The notes beneath the pieces are model-generated. The model was not told the DNA's origin. It did not search any database and saw only the letters and a list, made by a program, of their open reading frames with translations. A DNA stretch of 45,000 bases from Symbiodinium natans. Taxonomy: Eukaryota; Sar; Dinophyceae; Suessiales; Symbiodiniaceae. The translations under genes were made by a program, and so were the position numbers. The stretch spans positions 1 through 45,000 of the forward strand of contig CAJNDS010000270.1 in NCBI GenBank assembly GCA_905221605.1, in the 5' to 3' direction. Below are positions 19,901 to 30,596 of the stretch, piece after piece. How positions within the stretch are numbered: the first letter of the stretch is position 1; each line of letters starts with the position of its first letter.

Positions 19901-22355
19901 ACCCAACAGCGGAATTTCCGTGTGCGCTCCCTCTTAAAAGTAAAGGGGGGAACAGAAACTCCCATTTGTTGGGGAAGCCCTGCATCGTAGGGAGTCTGTC
20001 CCTCGGCAACCGAGCCGACAGGCCGAAGTCGATCACCTTGATGTCCTGACTCACCAAGCGACTCCACAGGCTCAGAAAATCAGAAAGCCGCTTCGTGCTC
20101 CGATTATCGTGGTACTGGTAGGACTTCATAGGACTGCCCTAGACCAACAAGCTCTTGGAACAGTCGCGTCACAACAGTACAGTTAAGGTGCTGACGGCTT
20201 TGGACAACGCCTCAAAGCACATACGGTAAGCCTCTGATCTATGCTCCTGTCGTTCGTCAGCATCAGCAACTTGGTTTCCGACTCTGCCAGGGAGCAGCGG
20301 CGGCTCTGTCAAAAGGATGTTCTGGGCCTGGCTGGAGCCCGGGAAAAGCGGAGCTGTGAAAAAGCTGGTATAGTGGGTTCGGTGGACGTGTTTGGTCAAG
20401 GTTGGCTCCGGCTCTGCAACAACTGGACGCCTCCTATGCTGTTGATTGCAGCACTGGGTGGATTCAAAGAAGCGTCAACGGCCGTAAAGTGAAGCATCTC
20501 GAGGCATCAGGTAGTTTACGATATGCACGAACTGCTGCAACTCACCCGCCGTGCACAGTCTTCAACTGCTGCAAGTGGCAAATTACAGCACCCCCCGGTG
20601 TTTGCTGATCAGAGTAATACATTATTGCTGGGCACCTTCGACAATGAAAATGCTCAAGCCGCCGCAAATTGCTGCAGTCTTGGCTGCTCACGAAAAATGA
20701 TGAAAGCTGCAGCAGCAATTCCAAGCTTTGTCAGCAAAACTCCAAACGCATGAGCTATGGAGCTTCCGCTTGTATACAGGCATCAGATCAGACAATTTGG
20801 TTTGCGCGATGTGCGCAAAATGCTGGTTTACAGAGTTCTCGAAGTGTATCGAATCACGGACTGCTGTTCTTCTTCTCTTTCTCCTGGTCCTGCCCTCCGC
20901 ACACAGATTACAACGTGTTCGCTGTTTTGGAAGATCCTCATGTATGCACGCACCTGGAACTGTTGTACCCAATTCAGGCTTTGGTTGGCGGCTCAGTTTT
21001 CTTTTAGGCTGAAACTTGTCCATGCACAGTTGCTGAACTGAGCGCAGCACTCAGTAGCTATCGCGGAACTTCAGGAAGCTCCCCATGGAAAGCACAGCTT
21101 ATACCCTGCACAATGCCATCACGTGCCCGACAGCCTTGATGTCCCTGTGGACAACACGACAGCTGTGCAGATACTCGAGGGCCTGCGATACGGAGTCGGG
21201 AGAGCTCCCTAGCATCGGTTCTGTAATTTGTAACCTAATTCGCTCTACATTCATATAAGTCATACACCTTCAGCACACACGATCGCATAATTTGGCATAC
21301 AGGTATACCGACCGCACCCATTTCCATGCCTTGAAAAGCTGCAGGCCTATCCTCGCCACGTCCTCCGGCATTCTGGTATGAAGGGGAGAGAGCATCCACA
21401 TGGCATTCACATAGAGCCACATTGAATCCACACGGCAAGCCGGCTGTGTCCTGCTCGGTGATGAGTGCAAGCTCGGATTTCAAAGCCTGATCGCGGTCAC
21501 CCGTCACGGCATGCCACCGGACACAAAAGATGTCATGTCACATGACGCACGCAAAGCTCAATTCTGGTAGGCATTGTGAAAGCCATGCCTCAAACAGCTC
21601 ACCACCTTTTACCCGCTCCATGATCACGTACAGGAACCTTTTGTCCTGCCACAGGTGCTCTAGCTTGTTTTCCCCGCAGCTTACAAGTGACAATGGGCTA
21701 GAGTTCTTCTGGGAGAGTTTGCAGTTACAGTGGAATAGACTCGGACACTCGAAGGCTTCATATTTGCAACCCTTGAAATAAGCTTCTGAATCTACAATAC
21801 CGATCACACCGGGAAGGTCTCGTGCTAGGTTAGTTCTCCAAGTGCGAGAACTTCGCTGCTCGCTACACACAAACCAATATGACCCTCTCTGCCACTTCCT
21901 TGCGCGAAGGCTGCTGCTGAGCTACTTATTGCAAGCCAACTTCTCACCGTAAGTGATTCAGCATGTAAGTGCAAGGCGGCCCATTTCTAGCACTGGCCAA
22001 TCGCCCACTATTACTTGGCATTCGGTGCGTTGCGCACCGGAACCAACTCGAAACAAAGCTGGTTGAGCATTTACCGAGGCAGGCAGCCAGAAAGTCCGTA
22101 AGCCGAAAGCGCATGAAGCATCGAAGAGGGTTTGTTCGGCTACAAGGGGCAATACAGATCAGGCTGTGCCTGCAGACCAGCCATCTGCGATGCAGGTCCA
22201 TTGCCGACGAATCAGTGGCCACATCATTCCGAAACCACATCGACTGGAAAGCTCCAGCTTTTGCCGAACATGTAAATTGGGCCCTACATCATGGCAGTTC
22301 TTTGCCTGGCTACCAGCTCATCTTTCGGATGGACACGGTGGCGAAACCAATAGTC
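16992..22355 (-). CDS. CAMK/CDPK-like serine/threonine protein kinase
   Basis: Phosphorylates Ser/Thr residues of proteins. Minus-strand exons, in order: 22314-22355 (glycine-loop-like TIGFATVSIRKMS, tentative); 21784-21824 (RDLPGVIGIVDSE); 21589-21645 (DKRFLYVIMERVKGGELFE); 21135-21208 (SQALEYLHSCRVVHRDIK); about 19978-20045 (DIKVIDFGLSARLP); 19696-19737 (TPACCAPEIWATQ); 19029-19097 (YGAKVDVYAAGVVLYMALL); about 18278-18345 (VWEMRQTGESLKRLLT, tentative); 17759-17788 (DPNNRCTAAE); 17570-17670 (AVRHAWLSG then PQPIPLQAHLRNRRLRKL); 17037-17079 (TYSIAAEGLKKFLR). HRD, DFG, APE and the subdomain XI Arg are intact. The hinge GGELFE and the tail PIPL..LRNRRLRKL resemble CDPKs. The VAIK-lysine exon and the exon completing HRDIKxxN were not found. 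After the last exon a stop can be reached at 16992. Donors are GC after the second to fourth exons and GT elsewhere. The activation-loop junction (19978 to 19737) does not fit GN-AG splicing. Confidence 0.85.
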
Positions 22356-22514
22356 CTGAGAAGAAGATCAAAGGACACCCCAAAAGGGCAACCTAGCAAA
22401 CTCAACAGCAATACGGCCTCCCAGGTCTGGAAGTTGACCTGACAAGAGAGCATCATACCGGCATACCCAGTTCCGGCATCAGCGGCGGGAAAAAAGAAAG
22501 ACAAGACAGTATTG

Positions 22515-22729
22515 CTAGGAGAGCGCATTGCTGAAGGCAAGACTTGGAAGTCGGATGCCAGTCAGGCTTATATACATTGCCTGTGTAGGGCTTGGTCGAA
22601 GCGAACCACCCATAGCTTCGTACCTATCAGGGCTCTGCACAACATGTGCAGAAAGACGAGCAGCCAGGCGAGCTGCATTGTGCTGCTTTAAAGTACCGGG
22701 CCTGGTGTTGATGTACTCTGCGGCTGGTC
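22515..22729 (-). CDS. Candidate exon at the myotubularin C-terminal end
   Basis: After an acceptor CGCAATTCAG the frame reads GPAAEYINTR, PGTLKQHNAARLAARLSAHV and onward, and stays open to about 22515. The two leading bases complete the Gly codon left by the myotubularin exon ending at 23186, so the phase fits a direct join. The true 3' edge is unknown; a GT donor lies inside (before GTACTT at about 22695). Family match is weak here, since the usual C-terminal LWxxYYxRW motif was not seen. Confidence 0.4.
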
Positions 22730-25700
22730 CTGAATTGCGGGAGCTTGAGAAGTGAGAGCACAACAACAGAAACCAATTTGCCAAGCAACGAGAGCTGAGT
22801 GTGGGGTGTGGGTGTGGGTGTGGGAGCTGACGGGTGAAAAGATGACACGAGGCTGTGGAACGAGAGTGAGAGAGATGAATGGTATGTGTCTGTCAATGGT
22901 TGCACGAATTTTGGGTAGTTAGAGAGCCTCTATGTAGCCTTGGATTCTTGGGCAAAGAGCCGTTCCCACATGCATCACACGCCCGCGTTCCTATCCATGC
23001 GACATGAAAGCTGCTATTGTTCATCTGACACCCCACAACCTGCACCATCCTGTGCACAAGTAGATAAGACTAGTTGGTGACGTAGATCAAGCCACCGGCG
23101 TCTAATTAGCCTCTAATGCATCACCAGGACGAAAGTTCCGCCGGACTCAACTATCAGAAGACCCGGCGGACGCGAAGCAGCCCACCTGACTCCAGGATTG
23201 CCGTCCACAGCGATAAAGTGTGAGGCTGGACCTCTGTCAAATAAGTAACACTTCGACCCCGCGCTCGGGCAATCGACGGGAGTCTCAAATTCACTACTGA
23301 TGCACTCACTTTGCCGCAGGGACTCTAAACATTGAATTTTCTACTGAAGCCCAGTGACCCAAGCACTGATCATACTGAGCACTGTGATTTCCCATGCATG
23401 ATGAGCCAATGGAGCCACCCAGCCTGCTCCGTGCGCTCCCTTTCAGAATCCGTGAGGAAGGTCCCATACCGGTTCCTTGCTAGCGGAGATGAGAGGCGAA
23501 AGACTGGTGAGCACTAGTCTCTTTCACCACACACACACTATTCTAGCAGCCTTTTCTGAACATATAAGTGGCGACATGTGCCTACCACAACTGGAATTAG
23601 CTTCAACGCGCGCTTCTGCAGTTCGGGCCATCATGGGCCAGCAACCGGTCTTCTGAAAGGCTGAAACGGCACCAGGCGTCGTCAAGGCTTCCCGCGCAAG
23701 GCAGAGCAGCAAGTCTGAAGTAAACTCGAAGGCAGTTGGAAACTGCAAGAGCAGCTGGTACACCTGCATGCTGCAAGGTTTTGGCGACATGGCACTTTCA
23801 GGATGTTGTCTTCAATCGCTGCAACACGAGTTGCACAACACTGGCTAACCATTCGAAACTCGACATCAAGCGTCCGAATGCTGCAAAGAAGCGCATTCCA
23901 GCCATTGATGAAAGACGGGACTATACCTTGATTTCGCTATGCACAGATTTAGCTTATGACTGGCTGCCAAGCAAAAGTGCCGAGAGCAGAAAGGCGCTGC
24001 TTGAGACTGTCAGCTTGCCATGGGCATTCTAACTATCGCTGCCGCTCTCTAAACTCTAAATGGATAGCAACCTTTCAGATGTAACTTCCATCAGAACAAA
24101 AATGTGCGGCCAGCTTGCTCACTGGTAGGCTTCTCTCCATTTGCCAGTCGAGTTCGAAAGCAGTGGCCGAAAGAGCAGAACTCCTCACTGCAGGGCATTC
24201 CAGAGAGATCACAGTGTGCAAGACAAGGGTTCCCATGCCTTCTGGATCAAAACCAGCAGGCCATGCAGCGTGCGATAGTAGGGATCCATACACAGCATTG
24301 CAACCTCAGCTCTTCGAATTCGTTGAATTCGGACTGAATGCCTTGGAGGACTGCTTCAGCAAGAACTGAACGTTTCATGTGCCCGTGAAACCGCTGCAGT
24401 ATGCTCCCGTCCATTGTGTCCACTTGAGGTAGGAGGCGGATGCAACCTGTGCTGTGCGGTCCCAGCCATCGGAGCAGTGGATGACGACATTGCACTGCTG
24501 ACTCTCCTGGCAGTTTCTCACCATGCAGGACACGCGGTTGGGCTTTCCAGGCAGAGTTGTTCTTCTTTGGGGGTTGGGAGATGTTGGGCGGCTTGGCGGC
24601 TGCGTTGAGTTTGGTGAGTTCGCCATGGTCCTCCTAATTTTGCTGTCCATACTTCGGCTTCGAGCTAAAGATTTTGGTGGGGTGGGGGAAGGGGGGGGGG
24701 GGGTTGGTAGTAGGCCTTCGGAATTGGAAGCTGCATTGTCGGACCAAGCAGTTGTTGAGGGGACCGAAAAGTATGAGTGTGCGGGGTGGGGGGGCGGGGG
24801 TATGTGGGGAAACGGTGGGAACGGGTGGGAACGGGTGGGAACGGGTGGGAACGGGTGGGAACGGGTGGGAAGGGTGGGAAGGGTGAGAAGGGTGGGAAGG
24901 GTGGAAAGGGTGGGAAGGGTGGGAAGGGTGGGAAGGGTGGGCAGACGTGCTTTCCGCGAAGTCTCTATCTCGTGGACCACCATCTGCGCACAGTTGAAGA
25001 TGGCACCAATCAGGTCATACCTCGGCAGTTCTCCCAGGTGTTTCATCACCGTTGCGTTCCAATGACCCGAACCTTCCTAAGTATTCTGCCTGCATGCTGT
25101 TTCAACAGTCCTGATGAATCATGCTCCCATGCCTACAGTGCCGGTACCTTTCGTTAAAATCGTCAGGCATGAGAATGTCCGAACCAGGACAACGCCACCC
25201 TTGCAATGTGTTGAAAAGCTGGATAACGAGGCGTGCACTTTCAGTCAGGGCTCCAGCCAGACTTCGCAACATCTCGGAACCACGAGCCCACCTTGTTTGA
25301 CTGCGCGACCGCATTCGCCATATGTCACTTGCCAGCATTCGCTTCTAGAGTTCTCTGACCTTCTCAAGTTCGTTTACGCTGCAGAAGTAGCATTTGAGGC
25401 GGCTGATATGCTTATTGGAAAATATGATTCCTCTTGTAAGATCGACATGTTCTCCTGTCTCGAATCCAGCACTGCGACTGAGACATGACAGTTCGGGCTT
25501 AAACCTGCCTCGTCATTGCTGAGGTTTGCCACAGCTTGCCCCATTTTCTTCCACGCGTCGCCTTGCTGGCGCGAAACAGCTGGCGTTGCCAAAAGTTCAG
25601 CAAAACCTGAAATTGTCAAGCAGTCGGTTTTGCAATCCAGGCGGGCGGCGCACGCCGTGGACATTGTCAATGCCACCAAATACTAGCCGACATCCTGTGT

Positions 25701-26980
25701 AACCTCGGTTGCCCCACTGCCGGACAGCCACATCGCCTGCGGATCCTTTCCGGCAGGCCAACATCATGCCCTTGACTGTCTCGACTCGACGAGAGGCGAC
25801 TGTCTACCATCATCATCATCATATTCCTCTTCTTCTTCTTCTTCATCGAAACCATCATCATCATCATCATCGAAACCATCATCATGCCAAATCCACCATC
25901 CACGGACAGCGGTCCGCCATCAGGGCTAAGTCGGCTATGGGTGCTGTGTCTGGGATAATCTTCGGCCGCACAGTCCCCACAAAGCAGCAACGCCATATGC
26001 AACTTGGCATGGCCCTTCGAACACTGCATAGTCGTGGTCATTGCTGGAGATCATCTCAGCAAATGCAAGGTGCTCTCAAAGCCGCCGCCGCCAACCTTGT
26101 TGGCATAGGCTGCCTTCCTGCACCACAGATGCACAGAATCTCGAACCCAAGCATTGATGCATTGCTTGGCCTTAGGAGAACAAAGCCGCCGCAGCTGACC
26201 AGGCTGCAGCTGTTCCTTGCAAGAACATGCAGTTCGTCGCCTGGGACGCAGGTCGACCACCAACAGCTCGCGGTTGCGCCCAGCAGTGGCGCCAAGCCTC
26301 AGCAATGACACGGCCAATGTAAGACCGGAAGATGGGAAGGAACATCTTCACGACACAGAAGTTCAGTGCTAAGGACTCACCAACCAATGTGCAGTTCTTC
26401 GGAACAATTGCTTCCAAACAAAAACAAGGTTCCGGATGGCTTCGAGCATCTTCTCGTCAGACTGGCAGTTGTTGCCTCGGAAACGATTGGTGATGCATAC
26501 GAGGGTCTCGTCAGGTACACATCATTGTTTTGTTTCCGGGTGATGTATGATATTGTGGGCAACTGCTGTCCCAAGCGGTGTCCATTCCCCGTACCCGGAA
26601 GAGCTGGCTGGCCAAAGGTGCCCATGAGCCCTTCGGTGGGTTGTGAGCAGCGCCAAAGCGAGGCGAAGCCGCGGGCCCGCCCGCCGCACCAGCTCATCGT
26701 GGGCAGACGGCCTCTTGCATTCATGTTACGGTCATCGACCGAAACTCCAAGATCTCAACTCAACTACTCAACCCGAAGACGACTTCACCTGTCAACGGAC
26801 TCCCTCCTAGTGAGTTCATCTGCATCTTGCCAGCCTCGTTTCCGAAAGCTTGCCACGCTCCGCAACTCCTCCTCCTTGCCATGCGGGTATCAGCACTATG
26901 CAGAGAGAAACAGGTCCTGACTTCATCACGGAGGAGATGAGTTTCTTTAGCAAGAGATTGGGTGAGAGAGTGGGAGAGAA

Positions 26981-27019
<39 letters not shown>

Positions 27020-29302
27020 TGAGAGAGAGAGAGAGAAGGAGGGAGAGAGGGAGAGAGGGAGAGAGGGAGATATGGAGAGAAAGCGAGCGCAAAGCAATGA
27101 GCCAGTACAATGTTTGCGTACGCTCCTTGATGCAGCGCGGCAGTGCCAGGAATGCTGGGTAAGTTTCACAGAGCTGGTAGGTGCCTCAAGGAAAGAGTCA
27201 AGAAGATCCATGATCTTTCAATCGCTGCTAGCATATGCAAATCTCTGCACGGGCACGTCAAGACTTTGTCAAGGCTCACCCACTTCCTGCAGCAGAGGCT
27301 CTGTTGACACTACCTCGGCTGCACGCCAGACAAGCTTGATGCAGCTGGAGTTTGTCGAACCACAGAGTAACCGCTGAGCCTCTGTCAACCCAGGTTACAC
27401 GGCCAAGCAGTGCCAAGCAGCTCAGCAGCCACGGGCAGCCAGAGGCGGAGGAGGGGGAAGCTTCGACGTCCATCCTCGCAGTGATGTTGTAAAGCTAAAA
27501 AGTGAACCAATCAGTGAAGGCCCTAAGCCCTAAGCATCAGACACTAGGATCAACACCTTACAGTAAGCTGGGAGTTCTCGCCTGTCGAGGCTCAAGGAAG
27601 AAAAGTGTCTTCCCCGTGCTCATTCGCTCCCCCAGTTTCTTGTGATCTTTTGCTTTGGACACTGTTGAATGAATGCTTGGATCCCTGAGAATCTCCAGAC
27701 AAAGCCGGAACAAAGGTACTTCTGTCGTTTGGTTGCTTGTTCTTCTTCAAAATCCTGGTGCAACAGATGTCCTCATAGTCACAAAGTAGCGTACAAGGAA
27801 AAGACAGTCTGGGGTAGGCCAGGCTGCTAGTTAACAGGAGAATGATGGCATTGCGCTTGCCTTGCGGAACTAAGACACAGATGTACAGTGACAGTAGTCG
27901 GTCACCGTGGAGTCCTCTCGAATTCGCGTCCTGAACGCACTGATGTCAAATGTCGCTTCAGAACCACAATTCTGTGAGATGAGAAGACTTGAGCGGTGAC
28001 CGGCCCTTTTCTAAGCGCCATTGCAACGGCATTTGAGGGAGACGGCCTCTTTCACATCCACCTAATGTCGCTGAGGCACGTGGGTCAAACAATGTCCAGC
28101 CGTCATCTCGGCTACTTCCAGTTTGCTCCCGAACGGAGGCGGCCTGCATTATGCTAAACACAACAACGCTTGAAACAGACAACATGACTCGATGTCCAGC
28201 AGCTCTAGCAGCTCTAGCAGCTCAAGCACAATTCAAGGCTTTTGTCCTGGCAACTCTTGCCACACCCCACACTGCTGCCGCAAGAACTAAGAATTGCAGT
28301 CAAGGAACATGCTGAAAAGCGAAAAGTGCCTCGCTTTCGCTCAGTTCATTGAAGGTGCAGCGCCCTCCAACGCCCTGTAGCTCTGCCAACTAAGCATCGG
28401 GCGGCTGTATAGGCGGGACCTAACGAGCAGCCATGCTGAATGATGCGTCTTCAGAAACGCTTGTGCTTGTGCCTGGCTGTGACAGGGCGATGACGGCTTC
28501 TTCAGCCTGCCCCAGCTCCTTCGGAGACACGAAATCAATTCTAGACATGTCGAGGCGTGCAGGGAGGCATGAGCACACCTTCCCGGTCGGAAGCAGAAAT
28601 ACGATGCTGCGGAAGTCCTGGCGTAGAGGCGCACCATTGCACATCGACACAGAAACTGACACATTGAGATACATGTGATCCAGTATCCACAGGTTCATGA
28701 TGTCTCCGGTGATGCTTTTCAGCGTTCAAAGCGCCCCGTGGATCACTGAGATACTAGAGGACTTAGATATTCTGACTTCAGATGGCAGAAGCCTAAGATC
28801 GCAATTCGGAGCGATGCAGAGCATTGGCATTACTGCCATGTATGCAATTCCATCTTTGTCTGCCAGAATAGCTGAACTATACTGAACTGGCCCAGATCTG
28901 GCCCTAAACGCTCCCGTCCTTGGTAGAAATCACCAGGCGCCATTGCTGGGCTCCTGCCTGCAGCGCAGAAAAAAAAAAGCGAAGGATGGCCGAGGCTTCG
29001 TGTGCCTGCGACGTGGGAGCTTCCAGCTCCAGGGACTCCACGAGGCCCAGAGGGACATCTAAAACCTGCTTCTCACCAATCCTCGGGACATACGAACGGT
29101 TGCGAGAAATACATGGCTCACATCACGAAGATCATCTAACGATCCCACCATATACCCTATGGCTCTGGTAAATTCACTGTTCTCTGGAACTCTAATGAAT
29201 CTCATGTCCTCCAAGCAACCATGCCAACTTGTCCTTCCAGGTCCCTTTGGGAACCTGGAACTTCAGTCGGTAGTTGGAGATCAGGAGCCGGCCCTGGCCC
29301 CC

Positions 29303-29333
<31 letters not shown>

Positions 29334-29528
29334 AAGAGCCCTCGAGTTGTCCCATGTTTTTGCAACGATTGGCAGCCATTGGCAGATTCCAGGGTCCGGT
29401 ACTTCCGGCACTTAACACTGGGACAAACCCCGGAGGAGATGCCTGAACTTCTCGAAAGGGTTTGTTGATGAGCAAAACCTTGGCTTGCCAAACAAAGATG
29501 CACATTTCCCACAAATCCGGCAGTGGCC
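22640..29528 (-). CDS. Myotubularin-family phosphoinositide 3-phosphatase
   Basis: Removes the 3-phosphate from PI3P and PI(3,5)P2 on endosomal membranes. The model has about 20 small minus-strand exons covering a PH-GRAM domain (29528-28579), the N-terminal part of the phosphatase domain (28106-26426) and the catalytic core (26266-23186), followed by a C-terminal candidate exon. Adjacent exons join in phase from 27955 to 23186. The active-site loop CSDGWDRT is intact, so an active enzyme is predicted rather than a dead pseudophosphatase. Donors include GC (about half), GT and GA. Introns run from about 50 nt to over 1 kb. I saw no FYVE or coiled-coil domain. The start codon, the exon carrying the LC.TYP..LVVP block and a clear stop were not found. 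The nearest relatives by motif are MTMR6/7/8-type active myotubularins, as I remember them. Confidence 0.9.
22799..22830. repeat. (GGGTGT)n short repeat
   Basis: GTGTGGGGTGTGGGTGTGGG, about five hexamer units, near the myotubularin C-terminal candidate exon. It has the G-run spacing of a possible quadruplex. Confidence 0.7.
23186..26266 (-). CDS. Myotubularin catalytic-core exons
   Basis: Exons in order: 26241-26266 (LLVVDLRP), 26076-26117 (KAAYANKVGGGGF), 25360-25402 (RLKCYFCSVNELEK), 25239-25272 (MLRSLAGALTE), about 24966-25072 (SGHWNATVMKHLGEL, then LIGAIFNCAQMVVHEI), 24438-24494 (CNVVIHCSDGWDRTAQVAS), 24239-24304 (VAMLCMDPYYRTLHGLLVLI then QK), 24123-24183 (EFCSFGHCFRTRLANGEKPT), 23893-23936 (KSRYSPVFHQWLEC), 23684-23763 (VYQLLLQFPTAFEFTSDLLL then CLAREA), 23424-23475 (NRYGTFLTDSERERTEQ) and 23186-23225 (PHTLSLWTAILES). 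Each piece matches a myotubularin block in the right order and every junction is in phase. Cys and Arg of the CX5R loop and the Asp of CSDGWD are present. Donors: GC, GA, GT, GT, GA, GC, GC, GT, GC, GA, GC, GT. Confidence 0.92.
24691..24703 (+). repeat. G13 homopolymer
   Basis: Thirteen consecutive G on the plus strand inside the intron between myotubularin exons 24966-25072 and 24438-24494. Confidence 0.9.
24813..24942. repeat. G-rich intronic minisatellite
   Basis: About five units of GGTGGGAACG (10 bases) pass into about eight units of GGTGGGAAG (9 bases). It lies inside the 471-nt myotubularin intron immediately before the CSDGWDR exon. The plus strand has regularly spaced GGG runs able to form G-quadruplexes, so the transcript itself would be C-rich. 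The shift from a 10- to a 9-base unit suggests slippage or unequal exchange. Confidence 0.9.
25808..25885. repeat. (CAT)n/(TTC)n microsatellite
   Basis: Two CAT blocks around a TTC block, with GAAACCATCAT repeated twice. It lies inside the myotubularin intron between exons 26076-26117 and 25360-25402. The poly-His frame here is an artefact. Confidence 0.9.
26426..28106 (-). CDS. Myotubularin N-terminal phosphatase-domain exons
   Basis: Exons: about 28019-28106 (DDGWTLFDPRASA then GRLPQMPLQW), 27928-27955 (TFDISAFRT), 26622-26713 (GRLPTMSWCGG, then LWRCSQPTEGLMG) and 26426-26475 (NNCQSDEKMLEAIRNL). These match the family blocks GWxLYDP, (A)FRSRGR, RIPVLSW...RCSQP.VG and (S)DEKYLxAI. The last three join in phase through GC donors. 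The edges of the first exon are uncertain and the block around LCxTYPxxLVVP is not accounted for, so one exon may be missing or this subfamily lacks the block. The long intron 26714-27927 contains a (GA)n microsatellite. Confidence 0.7.
26962..27080. repeat. (GA)n microsatellite
   Basis: GA/GAGAGG repeats with a few interruptions, inside the longest predicted intron of the myotubularin gene. Open Arg/Glu-rich and Ser/Leu-rich frames here come from the repeat. Confidence 0.95.
27521..27534. repeat. Telomere-like CCCTAAG, two units
   Basis: CCCTAAGCCCTAAG. The same heptamer is found three times at 32864-32884, and degenerate forms occur near 11436, 19229 and 34239. Confidence 0.7.
28579..29528 (-). 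CDS. Myotubularin PH-GRAM domain exons
   Basis: The PH-GRAM domain binds phosphoinositides and helps membrane targeting. Exons: 29443-29528 (CIFVWQAKVLLINKPFREVQ at its end), 29209-29293 (GRLLISNYRLKFQVPKGTWK at its start), 29021-29058 (DVPLGLVESLELE) and 28579-28617 (DFRSIVFLLPTGK). GRLLISNYRLKF is the GRAM signature GxLxxTNYRLxF, DVPLGLVE matches the IPLGxIE strand and DFRSIVF matches the CKDxRxxxF strand. Donors are GC, GA, GC and GT. An exon is probably missing between the third and fourth pieces. The acceptor of the second exon (CCAG at 29294-29297) sits directly behind a 26-base G run on this strand. Confidence 0.75.
29298..29335. repeat. C26-A12 homopolymer tract at a splice site
   Basis: Twenty-six C (29298-29323) followed by twelve A (29324-29335) on the plus strand. 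On the gene strand this reads T12-G26-CCAG, ending exactly at the predicted 3' splice site of the second PH-GRAM exon. The length of such a tract is unreliable in assemblies. Confidence 0.95.
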
Positions 29529-30596
29529 CTGACAGACTGACTACCTGCTTCTTCAACTTCATGAAAGATCACGGAATGACATGACGGTGAAAAACCCGTA
29601 CACGTTCCGAGCATGTTGACAGTCGCCCGCAGGCGAAAGACTGGTTGTCAACATCTGGCTTTTTCTGAGGACAAGGCCGCTGGATTGAACGCATAGTGAA
29701 CCTGCGGTAGCTGCACGTGCAGATGCGTGCAGCGCAGCATGATCCAATGCGTGCCGCGCCTTCTCCCCGGCGAGAAGACCCTCAAAGCCTCAAAGAAAGG
29801 ACGTGTTATGCTTGATCTTGCTGCTGTCATGGGAAGTGGCACATGTAGTGAAGGAGCTGTATCTTGACGGTCTTCTCTCAAACAAACAAACCTGAGCAGG
29901 AAACAGAATTGCATAGCTTGCATAACCCAGCTCTGACCAAGGCCACCAGTCGACAGACGCAAGAACACAACCCGAAACAACAAGTAATTGAACATACGAC
30001 AACGAAGCAGCGGAAAGCAAAGCACCAGTGGTCGCTCGGTGGCATAGGCCATCTGATGGACAGGCAGCTTTCTTTGTCATTCGGGAGACCGTGTCCTGCT
30101 AAAAACACGTGAAGGCGTTCTACAGGATTCAGAAGCACAACGACAGGGCAATGCCACCGGTGACCATCCATTGTGGAGATCATTGCAGCTTTGGGGCTGA
30201 CATCCAGTGTAGGGCGCACCACCCCCGGCCTCAAGATTCTGGGCAAGCGCTGCATCACATAACTATATTTATAGGAGTGAAGGAGGGAGAGGGAGGCAGA
30301 GAGAGAGAGAGAGAGCAGAGAATATGAGAGTGACCCTCGACGAGGCTGCACTTCCCACAGCGAGCATGGGAAAGTTCACTTTGCGCAGAAAACTTAGCGG
30401 ACATTCCAAAACGATGCAGAAGCAACAAGAGACTCACAAAGTCCCCCTACAAAGCCCCCCTCCCTCCCTGATACCCCACCCATGCCTCACAGCTATTCTC
30501 GGAATCTCGACTCTCGGCCCGCTCGCCTGCGCCTCTTGCGTAGCTTTGCAAATGCGGCTGGGCACATCACTGTATAGTTGTTTCTTTCGATTTGCA

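Noticed and set aside
24375-24437. Reading the myotubularin exon on past DRTAQVAS as SYLKWTQWTG
   Set aside because: Splicing at the GC donor at 24437 joins in phase to VAMLCMDPYYRT, which matches the family far better.
25800-25890. Poly-His stretch on the plus strand
   Set aside because: CAT repeat within an intron of the minus-strand myotubularin gene.
26305-26372. Hydrophobic frame FCVVKMFLPIFRSYIGRVIA
   Set aside because: It falls inside the intron between the in-phase myotubularin exons ending at 26426 and starting at 26266.
26960-27100. Arg/Glu-rich frames on the plus strand
   Set aside because: Translations of the (GA)n microsatellite.
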